From an uncultured bacterium (GTDB taxonomy: Bacteria > Planctomycetota > UBA8742 > UBA2392), in NCBI GenBank assembly GCA_938014885.1, contig CALLQI010000003.1:372001-436000 (forward strand): a stretch of DNA of 64,000 nucleotides, written 5' to 3'. The notes beneath the pieces were generated by a model, which was given only the letters and a program-made list of their open reading frames with translations, was not told the origin of the DNA and did not search any database. Positions 54,042 through 62,228 of the stretch are shown here, one piece after another (within the stretch, counting starts at the first letter, position 1; each line of letters begins with the position of its first letter). Made by a program: the position numbers and the translations under genes.

Positions 54042-54296
54042 CAGGCTTCCAGCCTGCACGTTCTTGCACTTCCGTTTCCGCAGGCCCGAGGCCCGCGGAC
54101 GTGCCGCCGGGACGTTCGCAACACCGATTTGCACTGAGTGCATTGCTTCGAACGCCAGCATGCACAAAGGCTTGCGTTCATGGGGGCGTCCGGTTAGCCT
54201 TGGCCCCTCTGCAATCTGGAATTTGCAAACCTGGCCTGTGGAAAACCGGACGCCCCACGCGTTCCGGCTCTGCTTGAGCGCCCCTGAGGGCGGGAG
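54042..54296 (+). promoter_or_regulatory. Highly structured 5' leader of the surface protein gene
   Basis: The 303 bp upstream of the surface protein contain no gene but six successive inverted repeats: CAGGCT/AGCCTG (54042-54056), TCCGC-GGCC with GGCC-GCGGA (54077-54099), TGCAC/GTGCA (54130-54142), GAACGCC with GGC-GCGTTC (54150-54179), a perfect 13 bp stem GGGGCGTCCGGTT (54183-54195 with 54244-54256) enclosing TGCAA/TTGCA, and CGCCC-CTGA-GGGCG (54279-54292) touching the GGGAG ribosome site. No known riboswitch fits. Confidence 0.5.
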
Positions 54297-54302
54297 ACGA
54301 TC

Positions 54303-56384
54303 ATGCGGCATGCAGCAGCGTTGATGGTAGTGCTGGCGGTTGTAAGTGGCTCACTTCTGGCGCAGGCACCGACGGCAACACCCGGCGCGGGGCTCACCAC
54401 CCAGACCGCCACCACATACTCCGTTTCAGTGGCGGCTGGCGCGACCCTTGCCAACTGTTCGCTTACCTTTGAAGAGCTTGTCACGCCGGAGAACGTGCAG
54501 ATCACCTCGATCACCGGCACGGCACCCACTGGCGTCACGATCAATCCTGATCCGGGGACACTGCCCACAGGCCTCGCAGCCTCGCAGCTGTTTGAACTGA
54601 CGGGTACTGTGGCGGCCTCAAACACGCCTGGCGACTTTGTGTTCACGATCACGGTGGATGACGCCGGTACGCAGCAAACGGTGTTCACCGTTACGCTGAC
54701 CCTGACCAACTCCAACCCGACCATGTCGGCGGGCACGGACGCGGTCAGCGGTACGGGAACTGGCGGCGACCCGTTTGATTCCGCCAGCCAGACGACGGGC
54801 ACGACCCCGGTGCTGGCCCTGGCAGAAGTTGACGACGTGAACAGCGGCCAGACCCTGGCGTTGGGCACCATCACACCGGGCGGCGGCAACCCCAGCGCCG
54901 TTTTCAACATCACCAGCAACAGCCCGGCCGCTGGCGCGACACTGATCATCACAGCCACCGCGGGCTCGGCTTTGGCAGGCGGCGACGTGGGCACTCACAC
55001 CTTCAACATCATCGTCAACGACGGCGGCGGCGGTACTGTGGCCGTCAACATTTCCATCGTGGTGGCCGCAGCCAACGTGGCCCCGGTGCTTGGTGCGCCG
55101 TCAGGCACTGTGGACCTGAACGTGGCCGGCACGGACCCGAACTTCACCGCAACCTGTGTCGTGGGCGACGACCTGTCGATCACCTTTGGCGCAACAGACG
55201 CCAACGGCGCGGACAACCTGGACCTGACCGTAACCCGCACGGCCGGCTCGCTGGCATCCATCGCCGCGGCCGGATTCACGGGCGCGACTACAGACAGCGG
55301 AACCAGCCCGGTTTCCGTGACGCTGGGCGGTACCGCCAGCACGGCGGGCACGATCACGCTGCAGATCGATGTGGACGACAACGCAGGCGGCACCGACACG
55401 TACACCATCGCAATCACGATTACGGCCCCGGGCACGCCCAACATCACGGTCACGGGCGCACTGACGGCATTCACGACCACGGGCACGGGTGTACCAAGCA
55501 CCGAGCAAAGCTACACGGTTTCGGGCGCTGATTTGACGGCCGACATCGTGATCACCGCGCCGACACACTTCCAGGTCAGCACCACAGGCGGCGGCGTGGG
55601 CTTCGGCACCAGCGTCAACCTGACACCGGCCGGCGGCACCGTGGGCAACACGACCATTTTCGTGCGCTACAACCCGTCCGTGACGGGCAGCCACAACGGC
55701 AACATCACCCACACCAGCACCGGTGCGACGCTGCGCAACCAGGCGGTCAGCGGCTCGGTCAATGCGCCTACGGCGGCGTCACTCAGCACCGGCAGCGGCA
55801 ACCCAGGGTCCAAGAATGTTTCGCCGGGCAGCACCAGCAGCGCGCTGGTGTTCCGCATCAATGAAACCGGCGGCGGCACGGCCTACACCCTGACCGGTGC
55901 CAGCATCGACATTGCGACGCTGGGCAACACGGGCGGCCAGGCGGTGGTTCGGATCGCCAGCGTGCAACTGCGCCGTGGCAGCACGGTGCTGGGCACGATC
56001 ACGAACGGCGGCGCGGGCTGGAGCGTCGCAGGCGACATCGTCACGGTCAACTTCACGGGCCTGTCGAACAGCGTCAGTGCCGGCAGCTCCGTCAACTACA
56101 CCCTCACGATCACTTTCACCGGGGCGGCCATCCCGACCCCGCGCCCGCAGTACATCGCTTCGGTGACGGCGGCAGACATCACCGGCAGCGTGGTTCTGAC
56201 CGGCACATCGGTGACAGGCGGCACGCTGACGCTGGCGGAGTCGACGCCCGACGACCCGTTTGCCGATGACGATACCGATGAAGAAGGCTGCGAGCTTGCA
56301 GTCGGCGGCGGACCCGCATGGCCTGCGCTGGCGCTGCTGATGCTGGCGGGTGTGCTGGCGGTGGCACGTCGCCGCCGGGCATAA
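54303..56384 (+). CDS. Large Thr/Gly-rich surface protein with MYXO-CTERM-like tail
   Basis: The 693-residue protein has a signal peptide ending SLLAQA, then repeated beta-sandwich material rich in Thr, Gly, Asn and Asp (cadherin/Ig-like PVLALAEVDDVNSGQT, GTHTFNIIVNDGGGG, HFQVSTTGGGVGF). The C-terminus is an Asp-rich linker, a Cys in EEGCEL, a hydrophobic helix and RRRRA, the tripartite layout of MYXO-CTERM and related sorting tails. GGGAG lies before ATG 54303. Codon use is shifted to ACC/GGC by composition. It is likely anchored at or shed from the outer surface. Confidence 0.82.
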   Translation: MRHAAALMVVLAVVSGSLLAQAPTATPGAGLTTQTATTYSVSVAAGATLANCSLTFEELVTPENVQITSITGTAPTGVTINPDPGTLPTGLAASQLFELTGTVAASNTPGDFVFTITVDDAGTQQTVFTVTLTLTNSNPTMSAGTDAVSGTGTGGDPFDSASQTTGTTPVLALAEVDDVNSGQTLALGTITPGGGNPSAVFNITSNSPAAGATLIITATAGSALAGGDVGTHTFNIIVNDGGGGTVAVNISIVVAAANVAPVLGAPSGTVDLNVAGTDPNFTATCVVGDDLSITFGATDANGADNLDLTVTRTAGSLASIAAAGFTGATTDSGTSPVSVTLGGTASTAGTITLQIDVDDNAGGTDTYTIAITITAPGTPNITVTGALTAFTTTGTGVPSTEQSYTVSGADLTADIVITAPTHFQVSTTGGGVGFGTSVNLTPAGGTVGNTTIFVRYNPSVTGSHNGNITHTSTGATLRNQAVSGSVNAPTAASLSTGSGNPGSKNVSPGSTSSALVFRINETGGGTAYTLTGASIDIATLGNTGGQAVVRIASVQLRRGSTVLGTITNGGAGWSVAGDIVTVNFTGLSNSVSAGSSVNYTLTITFTGAAIPTPRPQYIASVTAADITGSVVLTGTSVTGGTLTLAESTPDDPFADDDTDEEGCELAVGGGPAWPALALLMLAGVLAVARRRRA

Positions 56385-56433
56385 AAGATGTGTCGTATTA
56401 GTCCCGTTGCGGCGTGTGCTGTAACGGGCTGGC

Positions 56434-56463
56434 TTGACCGGACTGGAACTAACTGACTATCTT
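56434..56463 (+). promoter_or_regulatory. Possible sigma-70 promoter
   Basis: TTGACC (56434-56439) and TATCTT (56458-56463) are separated by 18 bp, upstream of the TPR lipoprotein gene and after a CCCGTT/AACGGG hairpin that follows the surface protein gene. It could drive the TPR lipoprotein and perhaps pilB. This is a consensus-based guess. Confidence 0.35.
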
Positions 56464-56536
56464 GTGGTACCGGCAAACAGACCTAACCTCTTCGGACCGG
56501 ACCATGTGGCAGGAAAGCGGGGGCGCAGTGACTGCG

Positions 56537-57307
56537 ATGAGCAAACTCGGCGTGGCAATTGTAACGGGCGCGATGGCGCTGGTGCTGGGCGCCTGCGGGT
56601 CGTCCATGAACGTAAAGCAGGGCGCGGAAGAGCTTTCGATCTCGGAAAGCGACTACCTTGACGCCCTTCGCCACCAGGACGACGGCGACTACTTTGAATC
56701 GATCGAGTCCTGGAAGCTCGTCATTGACGACGAGCCGGAATGGGCGCTGGCCCACTTCAACCTGGGTGTGCTGTACGACCGCCTGAACATGATGCCTGAG
56801 GCGACCGAGTGCTACGAAATCGCCGTCAACATCGCCGACGTCAAGAAGCTCAGCCCGGACTACGCGGTTTACAACATGCACCTTGGTGCTGCGTACCTGC
56901 GTTCAGGCCTGACCACGGAGGCCTTGGCCGCCCTGAAACTGGCCGAACAAGGCGACCAGTTCAACCCGGCGGTGCACTACAACCTGGCCGCCTGCTACAT
57001 GCTGATGAAGAACTACGACACGGCCGTGCTGCACGCCGACCTGGCCGTGGACTTGACGGCCCAGCCCGGCGCACAGAATGAAACCAACCTGGCACCGGAT
57101 GTTGACCGTACGCGCCTGATGCGCTACCTGATGCGCCAGGCCGAGTGCCACATCCACCGCGGTGAGTTCGAGAAGGCCGAAATTGCCATCAAGCGCATTC
57201 GCACCCAGTGCAAAGAAGAAGTTCCGGCCGGCCTGTGGGACTTGCTGAACAAGCAGCGCAAGGCCTCTGAGGCCGAAAAGGCAGCCGCGGAAGGCAGTAA
57301 CGGATAG
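56537..57307 (+). CDS. TPR lipoprotein
   Basis: The 256-residue protein has a signal peptide with lipobox LGAC (residues 16-19 from ATG 56537), then at least three TPR units (about 50-190, such as WALAHFNLGVLYDRLNMMPE and PAVHYNLAACYMLMKNYDTA). GTG 56528 is an alternative start with GGGGG just upstream. It lies 80 bp before pilB; TPR lipoproteins such as PilF/PilW assist secretin assembly in type IV pilus systems, so a pilus-related role is plausible but not proven. Confidence 0.8.
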   Translation: MSKLGVAIVTGAMALVLGACGSSMNVKQGAEELSISESDYLDALRHQDDGDYFESIESWKLVIDDEPEWALAHFNLGVLYDRLNMMPEATECYEIAVNIADVKKLSPDYAVYNMHLGAAYLRSGLTTEALAALKLAEQGDQFNPAVHYNLAACYMLMKNYDTAVLHADLAVDLTAQPGAQNETNLAPDVDRTRLMRYLMRQAECHIHRGEFEKAEIAIKRIRTQCKEEVPAGLWDLLNKQRKASEAEKAAAEGSNG

Positions 57308-57386
57308 CCGGTTAGTCGGCACGACGGGGCAGAATCTGCGGGCTGCGGCACGACTGTCGGGCCCGCGCCAGTGACGGAGCTTCAGC

Positions 57387-59306
57387 ATGGCAGGTACGCC
57401 CCAAAACCCGAACGGTGGTCAGGCCCGTCAGCCGACGACCGGTGTTCGATTCGTCAAAAGCGTCGCCGTGGCCGGCCAACAGCCCGCCAGCGGGCCCGTT
57501 GTGCCGCCAAATGCCGCTGTCAGCGGCGTGCAGCGCCGCGCACCGCGCCCGGCCGCGCCACCGCCACGCCCGGGTGGCCAGGCGGGTGGTGTGCGGAAAC
57601 GCCTGGGTGAACTGCTGCTTGAAGCCAGCGTCATCGATGAAGACCAGCTCGACCATGCCCTGAAGATCGGAAAGCAGACGGGCAAGCAGCTCGGCCGCGT
57701 GCTGGTAGACACCAATCTGGTCGAAGAAGGCGAGCTGATCAAGTACCTCGCCGTGAATCTTGGCGTGGACTGGGTCAACCTGGCCGACGAAAACCTTCAG
57801 GTCCAGGGCGACGCGGTGCTGATGGTGCCTGAGCGCCAGGCCCGCCGCTTCAACCTGATCTGCTTCAAGCAAGAAGACGAAACGCAGACCCTGCACTGCG
57901 CAATGGCCAACCCGCAGGACGTGATTGCGGTGGACACGATCAAGTCCGTGACCGGCAAGAACGTGAAGGTGTACATCGCGTCCCGCGTCGCGATTGCCGA
58001 CGCGATCGACAAGCACTATGCGCAGCAGTACAGCCTTGACCAGATGGGCGAAGACCTGAAGCAGGTCGATGCCGAACTGATTGAGGACATGGACGACGCC
58101 GACGTCGGCCTTGACCGCGACGCCATCGACGCAGCCAGCAACGCCCCGGTTGTGAAGTACGTGAACGCGACCCTGATGGAAGCCGTGCGGCAGCGCGCCA
58201 GCGATATTCACTTTGAGCCGTTCGAGCGCGAAGTGGCCGTGCGCTTCCGCATTGACGGCGCGCTGCGCGAAGTGACCGCGCCGCCCAAGCGCCTGTTCGC
58301 GTCAGTCGTTGCGCGCGTGAAAATCATCAGCGGCCTCGACATCGCTGAGCGCCGCCTGCCGCAGGACGGTCGCTGTAAACTCAAGGTGGGCGACCGCAAC
58401 ATCGACATGCGCGTGAGCACGCTGCCTGTCGTGCACGGCGAAAAGATCGTAATGCGAATCCTGGACAAGTCGGCCACGTCCATGGATATCGACGGGTTGG
58501 GCTTTGACCCGCTGACGCTGAAGGAAATGAAGCGCGTGCTGGAAAGCCCGCACGGCGTAGTCGTGCTGACGGGCCCCACGGGCTCAGGCAAGACGACCAC
58601 GCTGTACAGCTTTGTGAAGCACATTTACTCGCCGGAAATCAACATCGTCACGGTCGAAGACCCGGTTGAGTACCAGCTTCCAGGCATCAACCAGGTGCAG
58701 GTGCGCAGCAACATCGGCATGACGTTTGCCGCGGCACTGCGAAGCATCCTGCGACAGGACCCTGACGTGGTCATGGTCGGCGAGATGCGAGACCAGGAAA
58801 CGCTCGAAATTGCCGTGCGCGCGGCCCTTACCGGTCACTTGGTGTTCAGCACCATCCACACCAACACCGCCTGCGCCACTGTTACTCGTATGAACGACAT
58901 GGGGCTTGAGCGCTACATGATCACCAGTGCACTCGTGTGCGCGATCAGCCAGCGCCTGATCCGCATGATCTGCCCCAAGTGCAAAGAGCCGTACACGCCA
59001 TCAGACGCGCTGCGCCGGCAGCTGGCCACCAGCTTCAAGCAGCCCAGCGTGGACATTGACCTGTGGCGTGGCAAGGGTTGCGGCTTCTGCAACAACAGTG
59101 GCTACAAGGGCCGACTGGCTGTGCACGAGTACATGACCATGACGCCCAAGCTGCGCGAAATGATTCTGGAGGAACGCCCCGAGCGCGAACTGGAAGAAGA
59201 ATGCGCCCGGGCCGGCATGCGAAACCTGCGCCAGAGCTGCTTCTTCAAACTGCTGGACGGTTTGACCACCGTGGAAGAAGCAGTCAGCTTGTTCTACGAA
59301 GACTAG
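57387..59306 (+). CDS. pilB: Type IV pilus assembly ATPase PilB (GspE family)
   Basis: The 639-residue ATPase powers pilus extension or type II secretion. It has a disordered Pro/Ala-rich start, an N-terminal MshEN-type domain (about 65-220, KRLGELLLEASVIDEDQL), the Walker A GPTGSGKT (396-403), the Asp box ITVEDPVEYQ, the Walker B DPDVVMVGEMRD, the His box STIHTN, and zinc-binding CPKC plus CGFC in the C-terminal part. GGAG precedes ATG 57387. The last 36 bp are duplicated just beyond the stop. PilT follows. Confidence 0.94.
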   Translation: MAGTPQNPNGGQARQPTTGVRFVKSVAVAGQQPASGPVVPPNAAVSGVQRRAPRPAAPPPRPGGQAGGVRKRLGELLLEASVIDEDQLDHALKIGKQTGKQLGRVLVDTNLVEEGELIKYLAVNLGVDWVNLADENLQVQGDAVLMVPERQARRFNLICFKQEDETQTLHCAMANPQDVIAVDTIKSVTGKNVKVYIASRVAIADAIDKHYAQQYSLDQMGEDLKQVDAELIEDMDDADVGLDRDAIDAASNAPVVKYVNATLMEAVRQRASDIHFEPFEREVAVRFRIDGALREVTAPPKRLFASVVARVKIISGLDIAERRLPQDGRCKLKVGDRNIDMRVSTLPVVHGEKIVMRILDKSATSMDIDGLGFDPLTLKEMKRVLESPHGVVVLTGPTGSGKTTTLYSFVKHIYSPEINIVTVEDPVEYQLPGINQVQVRSNIGMTFAAALRSILRQDPDVVMVGEMRDQETLEIAVRAALTGHLVFSTIHTNTACATVTRMNDMGLERYMITSALVCAISQRLIRMICPKCKEPYTPSDALRRQLATSFKQPSVDIDLWRGKGCGFCNNSGYKGRLAVHEYMTMTPKLREMILEERPERELEEECARAGMRNLRQSCFFKLLDGLTTVEEAVSLFYED

Positions 59307-59356
59307 ACATCGAGAACGTGGAAGAAGCAGTCAGCTTGTTCTAGGAAGACTAGACA
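59271..59356 (+). repeat. Tandem duplication of the pilB 3' end
   Basis: The 39 bp at 59271-59309 (the last 36 bp of pilB plus ACA) recur at 59318-59356 with a single C-to-G change that turns the Tyr codon TAC into TAG. The period is 47 bp. The copy lies in the pilB-pilT gap and is not translated in a sensible frame. Confidence 0.95.
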
Positions 59357-59420
59357 GACCACGGCGGTTGCGGTACTGACTCGAATCGGGCGAACGGACT
59401 ACAGAGCGGGCGGGAAGTAA

Positions 59421-60575
59421 ATGACTGCAACGACAGGGCAAAGTTCCGTCAGGCTGGACGACCTGCTGGTTTTCACGCGGCGGGCCGAAGTCAGCGACCT
59501 TCACCTTACCGTGGGTGTGCCGCCGGTGCTGCGCATCGACGGCCAGCTTCGCGCCATTGAAGGCTTCAAGCCGCTGACACCTAGCGACACCCGCAGCCTG
59601 GCTATGGAACTGCTGGATGAAAAGCAGATGGGTGTGCTGGAGCAAACCCGCGAACTCGACCTCAGCTTCGGCCGTCGCGGCGCCGGCCGCTATCGTTTGA
59701 ACGTCTATTGGCAGCGCGGCAGCATCGGCCTCGCCATCCGCGTTATTCGCAGCACGATCCCGACCATCGACGAACTTGGCCTGCCGCAGGTCACGAAGCA
59801 ATTCGCAATGACCGACAAGGGCCTGCTGCTGGTGACGGGCCCCACGGGCTCGGGCAAGAGCACCACGCTTGCCGCGATGATCCAGTACATCAACCAGAAC
59901 GACAGCTGCCACATTATCACTGTCGAAGACCCGATTGAGTACCTGTACCGCCACGAGCGCAGCATCATCAACCAGCGCCAGGTCGGTGACGACACCATGG
60001 GCTTCCACCAGGCGCTGCGCCACATCCTGCGCCAGGACCCCGACGTGATCCTGGTCGGCGAAATGCGCGACCTCGAAACCATTGAGGCCGCGATGACCAT
60101 GGCCGAAACAGGCCACCTTGTATTCGCCACCCTGCACACCACCGACGCGGTGCAGACCATCAACCGTATTGTGGACGTGTTCCCCGCCAACCAGCAGCAG
60201 CAGGCCCGCGTGCAGCTTTCGTTCGTGCTGCTGGGTGTGGTCGCGCAGCAGCTGCTGCCGCGCACCAAAGGCGGCCGCGTGCTGGCGATGGAAATCTTGA
60301 AGGTGAACGCAGCTGCCCGTAACATGGTACGCGAAAATGAAGTGCACCAGCTGTACACGATTCTCGAAACCGGCAGCCGTGAGGGCATGATTACGATGAA
60401 CCAGTGGCTGTACAACCTGTACGTCCACGGCGAAATCACCCGCGAAGTGGCACTCAGCCGCAGCACCAACCCTGACCAGATGAAGCGAATTCTGCAGCAG
60501 GGCGGGTCACGCGGTGGCGCGCGCGGTGGTGCAGGCGGCACGGCGGCCGCAGTGCCAAACCAGCCCCCGGCCTAA
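59421..60575 (+). CDS. pilT: Twitching motility ATPase PilT
   Basis: The 384-residue ATPase drives pilus retraction. It has the PAS-like N-terminal domain with SDLHLTVGVPPVLRIDG, Walker A GPTGSGKS (140-147), the Asp box ITVEDPIEY, Walker B RQDPDVILVGEMRD, the AETGHLVFATLHT His box and the C-terminal LLPRTKGGR. The tail is Gly/Arg/Ala-rich. ATG 59421 has GGGAAG nearby. It forms a unit with pilB; PilC, PilM-Q and pilins are outside the window. Confidence 0.95.
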   Translation: MTATTGQSSVRLDDLLVFTRRAEVSDLHLTVGVPPVLRIDGQLRAIEGFKPLTPSDTRSLAMELLDEKQMGVLEQTRELDLSFGRRGAGRYRLNVYWQRGSIGLAIRVIRSTIPTIDELGLPQVTKQFAMTDKGLLLVTGPTGSGKSTTLAAMIQYINQNDSCHIITVEDPIEYLYRHERSIINQRQVGDDTMGFHQALRHILRQDPDVILVGEMRDLETIEAAMTMAETGHLVFATLHTTDAVQTINRIVDVFPANQQQQARVQLSFVLLGVVAQQLLPRTKGGRVLAMEILKVNAAARNMVRENEVHQLYTILETGSREGMITMNQWLYNLYVHGEITREVALSRSTNPDQMKRILQQGGSRGGARGGAGGTAAAVPNQPPA

Positions 60576-60588
60576 GCTCGGTACTCCA

Positions 60589-60616
60589 AAAAGCCCGCCT
60601 TCGAGGCGGGCTTTTC
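60589..60616 (+). terminator. Rho-independent terminator after pilT
   Basis: GCCCGCC-TTCGA-GGCGGGC forms a 7 bp stem extended by AAAA/TTTT pairs and followed by TTTTC. It starts 14 bp after the pilT stop and insulates the pil genes from the ECF41 operon that begins right after it. Confidence 0.93.
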
Positions 60617-60637
60617 AATTCCCCAACGGCGATTGCA

Positions 60638-60664
60638 TGTCACAACCGCACGCACCCGTTCGTC
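60638..60664 (+). promoter_or_regulatory. ECF41-type sigma factor promoter
   Basis: TGTCACA (60638-60644), exactly 16 bases, then CGTC (60661-60664) is an exact match to the promoter described for ECF41 sigma factors. It lies 24 bp upstream of the selenoprotein start, which is followed by the ECF41 gene itself, so the operon is predicted to be autoregulated. Confidence 0.85.
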
Positions 60665-60687
60665 AGCATGGGGAACAGGAGATGACC

Positions 60688-61254
60688 ATGCGACTTCGAG
60701 GTGTGAATCCCAGTGGGCTTTTCCAGCGGCTGATCTTCTGGCTTACGCGGCGGATGCTTGGTCGCGTGCCGGAGCCTATGCGCATCCGTGCCCGCAGCCG
60801 GGCCGTGCTCAAGGCCTACGTCAACATGGAGCGCGCATTGCAGGGCGCGACCGCCTTGCCCGCCAAGATCACAGGCATCGCGCAGATTCGCGTGGCCATG
60901 AACATCGGTTGTCCCTTCTGAGTCGATATCGGTGCCGCCGTAGGCGGCAAGAGTGGCATCACCCCGGCCAAGCTCGCAGGCATCGGCAACTGGCGTGGCA
61001 GTACAGTCTTCGACGCGGCCGAGCGTGCGGCCCTTGAGCTGGCCGACGCCCTGTGCGCGAACCCGGCCAGTGTCAGCCCCGAGCTCTACGCCCGCCTCGA
61101 GGCCGCGTTCAGCAGTGTGCAGCTGGTTGAACTGACCAACGCGATAGCCTGGGAAAACTACCGGGCGCGCTTCAACCGCGTGTTCGAGTGCGAATCCGAA
61201 AACTACAGTGACGGCGCGGTGTGCCTGACACCGCCGGTCCAGAAAGCGGCCTGA
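60688..61254 (+). CDS. AhpD-like carboxymuconolactone decarboxylase family selenoprotein (UGA read as Sec78)
   Basis: Read through the in-frame TGA at 60919-60921, this is a 188-residue alkylhydroperoxidase/CMD-family protein. Its start has AGGAG 6 bp before ATG 60688. The active site is MNIGC75-P-F-U78-VDIGAA; relatives carry Cys at the second position, usually the peroxidatic one. After the TGA the frame continues for 110 codons with full family sequence (GITPAKLAGI, FDAAERAALELADAL, QLVELTNAIAWENYRARF) and ends at a TGA one base before the ECF41 gene. A stem-loop fitting the bacterial SECIS follows the UGA. Without readthrough it would be a 77-residue fragment. The likely role is reductive peroxide or thiol chemistry. 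A point mutation or assembly error is the alternative. Confidence 0.82.
60919..60951 (+). promoter_or_regulatory. Putative bacterial SECIS element
   Basis: After the UGA (60919-60921), GCCGCC (60934-60939), loop GTA (60940-60942) and GGCGGC (60943-60948) form a perfect 6 bp hairpin, extended by a T-A pair. The loop begins 18 nt after the UGA and has G first. These features agree with the published bacterial SECIS rules (loop 16-37 nt from UGA, G among the first two loop bases). It lies inside the coding sequence, so it also encodes family-conserved residues. Confidence 0.65.
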
Positions 61255-61255
61255 C

Positions 61256-62116
61256 ATGCAGATCGAGACCTTCCAGCAGCATCGCGACTACCTGTTCGCC
61301 ATCGCCTACCGCATGCTCGGCACCGCCAGCGACGCCGACGACGTACTGCAAGAGGCCTGGCTGCGCAGCCGGTCCGGCGACGAAGCCCTCGAGAACCCGC
61401 GCGGCTGGCTGGTGACCGTCGTGACGCGGCTGTGCCTTGACCGTCTGCGCGAACTGAAGCGCCGCCGCGAAGACTACATCGGCCCCTGGCTGCCTGAGCC
61501 GCTGCTGACCCAGCCCGAAACTCAGCCTGAAACCCGCGCCGAACTTGCGGAAAGCGTCAGCCTCGCGTTTCTAACGCTGCTTGAGACACTGAACCCAGTG
61601 GAGCGCGCGGTGTACCTGCTGCGCCAGGTGTTCAACTACGACTACCCCGAGATTGCGGCCGTTGTCGAAAAATCTGAGTCCAACTGCCGCCAGTTGTTCC
61701 ACCGCGCGCAGCAGCATGTGGAGTCCCGCAAGCCGCGCTTTGACGCCAGCCCCGAAGCGCAGGGCCGCATGGTGCAGGCATTCATGCAGGCGGCCGGCAG
61801 CGGCGACATGAAAGCGATGCTGGCGCTGCTGAAGGACGACGTGGCGCTGTACAGCGACGGCGGCGGCAAGGCGCTGGCGGCGATCAACCCGCTGCATGGG
61901 GCGCAGACCGTGGCCAGCTTCTTCATCGGGCTTGCGGCGCGCACTCCGCCCGACCTGCGCGCAGAGACTGCGGTGGTCAACGGCCACGTGGCGTTGCTGC
62001 TGTACGAAGGCGCGGGCATCACGACGGTGATGATCCTCGAATCCGAAGCCGGCAAGATCACCACGATCCGCGTGGTAAGAAACCCGGACAAGCTGACCCG
62101 CCTGCAAAGCAACTGA
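61256..62116 (+). CDS. ECF41-type RNA polymerase sigma factor with SnoaL-like C-terminal domain
   Basis: The 286-residue protein has sigma regions 2 and 4 (RDYLFAIAYRMLGTASDADD; FNYDYPEIAAVVEKSESNCRQ) and a C-terminal SnoaL-like domain that in ECF41 proteins replaces an anti-sigma factor. All three ECF41 marks are present: WLPEP in the linker, DGGGK at the start of the extension, and NPDKL near the end. ATG 61256 lies one base after the selenoprotein stop, so translation is coupled. ECF41 genes are known to accompany carboxymuconolactone decarboxylases, oxidoreductases or epimerases, which fits the upstream gene. Confidence 0.95.
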   Translation: MQIETFQQHRDYLFAIAYRMLGTASDADDVLQEAWLRSRSGDEALENPRGWLVTVVTRLCLDRLRELKRRREDYIGPWLPEPLLTQPETQPETRAELAESVSLAFLTLLETLNPVERAVYLLRQVFNYDYPEIAAVVEKSESNCRQLFHRAQQHVESRKPRFDASPEAQGRMVQAFMQAAGSGDMKAMLALLKDDVALYSDGGGKALAAINPLHGAQTVASFFIGLAARTPPDLRAETAVVNGHVALLLYEGAGITTVMILESEAGKITTIRVVRNPDKLTRLQSN

Positions 62117-62228
62117 GGGTAGGGAATCTGGTAGGTTCCAAACTCCCGCCTCAAAACGAAGCGGTCGCGCGAACCGGAGTTCTGCGCGACCGCGTTTACT
62201 TTGTGGTAGCTGGGGCGGGAGTCGAACC

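Noticed and set aside
54042..54296. Cyclic di-GMP (GEMM) or other known riboswitch
   Set aside because: The conserved GEMM core bases and receptor geometry could not be found; only generic stem-loops are supported.
60688..60921. Selenoprotein gene read as a short stand-alone gene ending at the TGA
   Set aside because: The 77-residue product stops inside the active-site motif, and the same frame continues with 110 codons of clear family sequence.
60919..60921. Frameshift as explanation of the interruption
   Set aside because: Upstream and downstream parts are in the same frame; only a single TGA codon intervenes.
62154..62228. Second tRNA gene
   Set aside because: Only the 3' quarter of the tRNA is present; no anticodon arm, D arm or 5' acceptor strand lies next to it.
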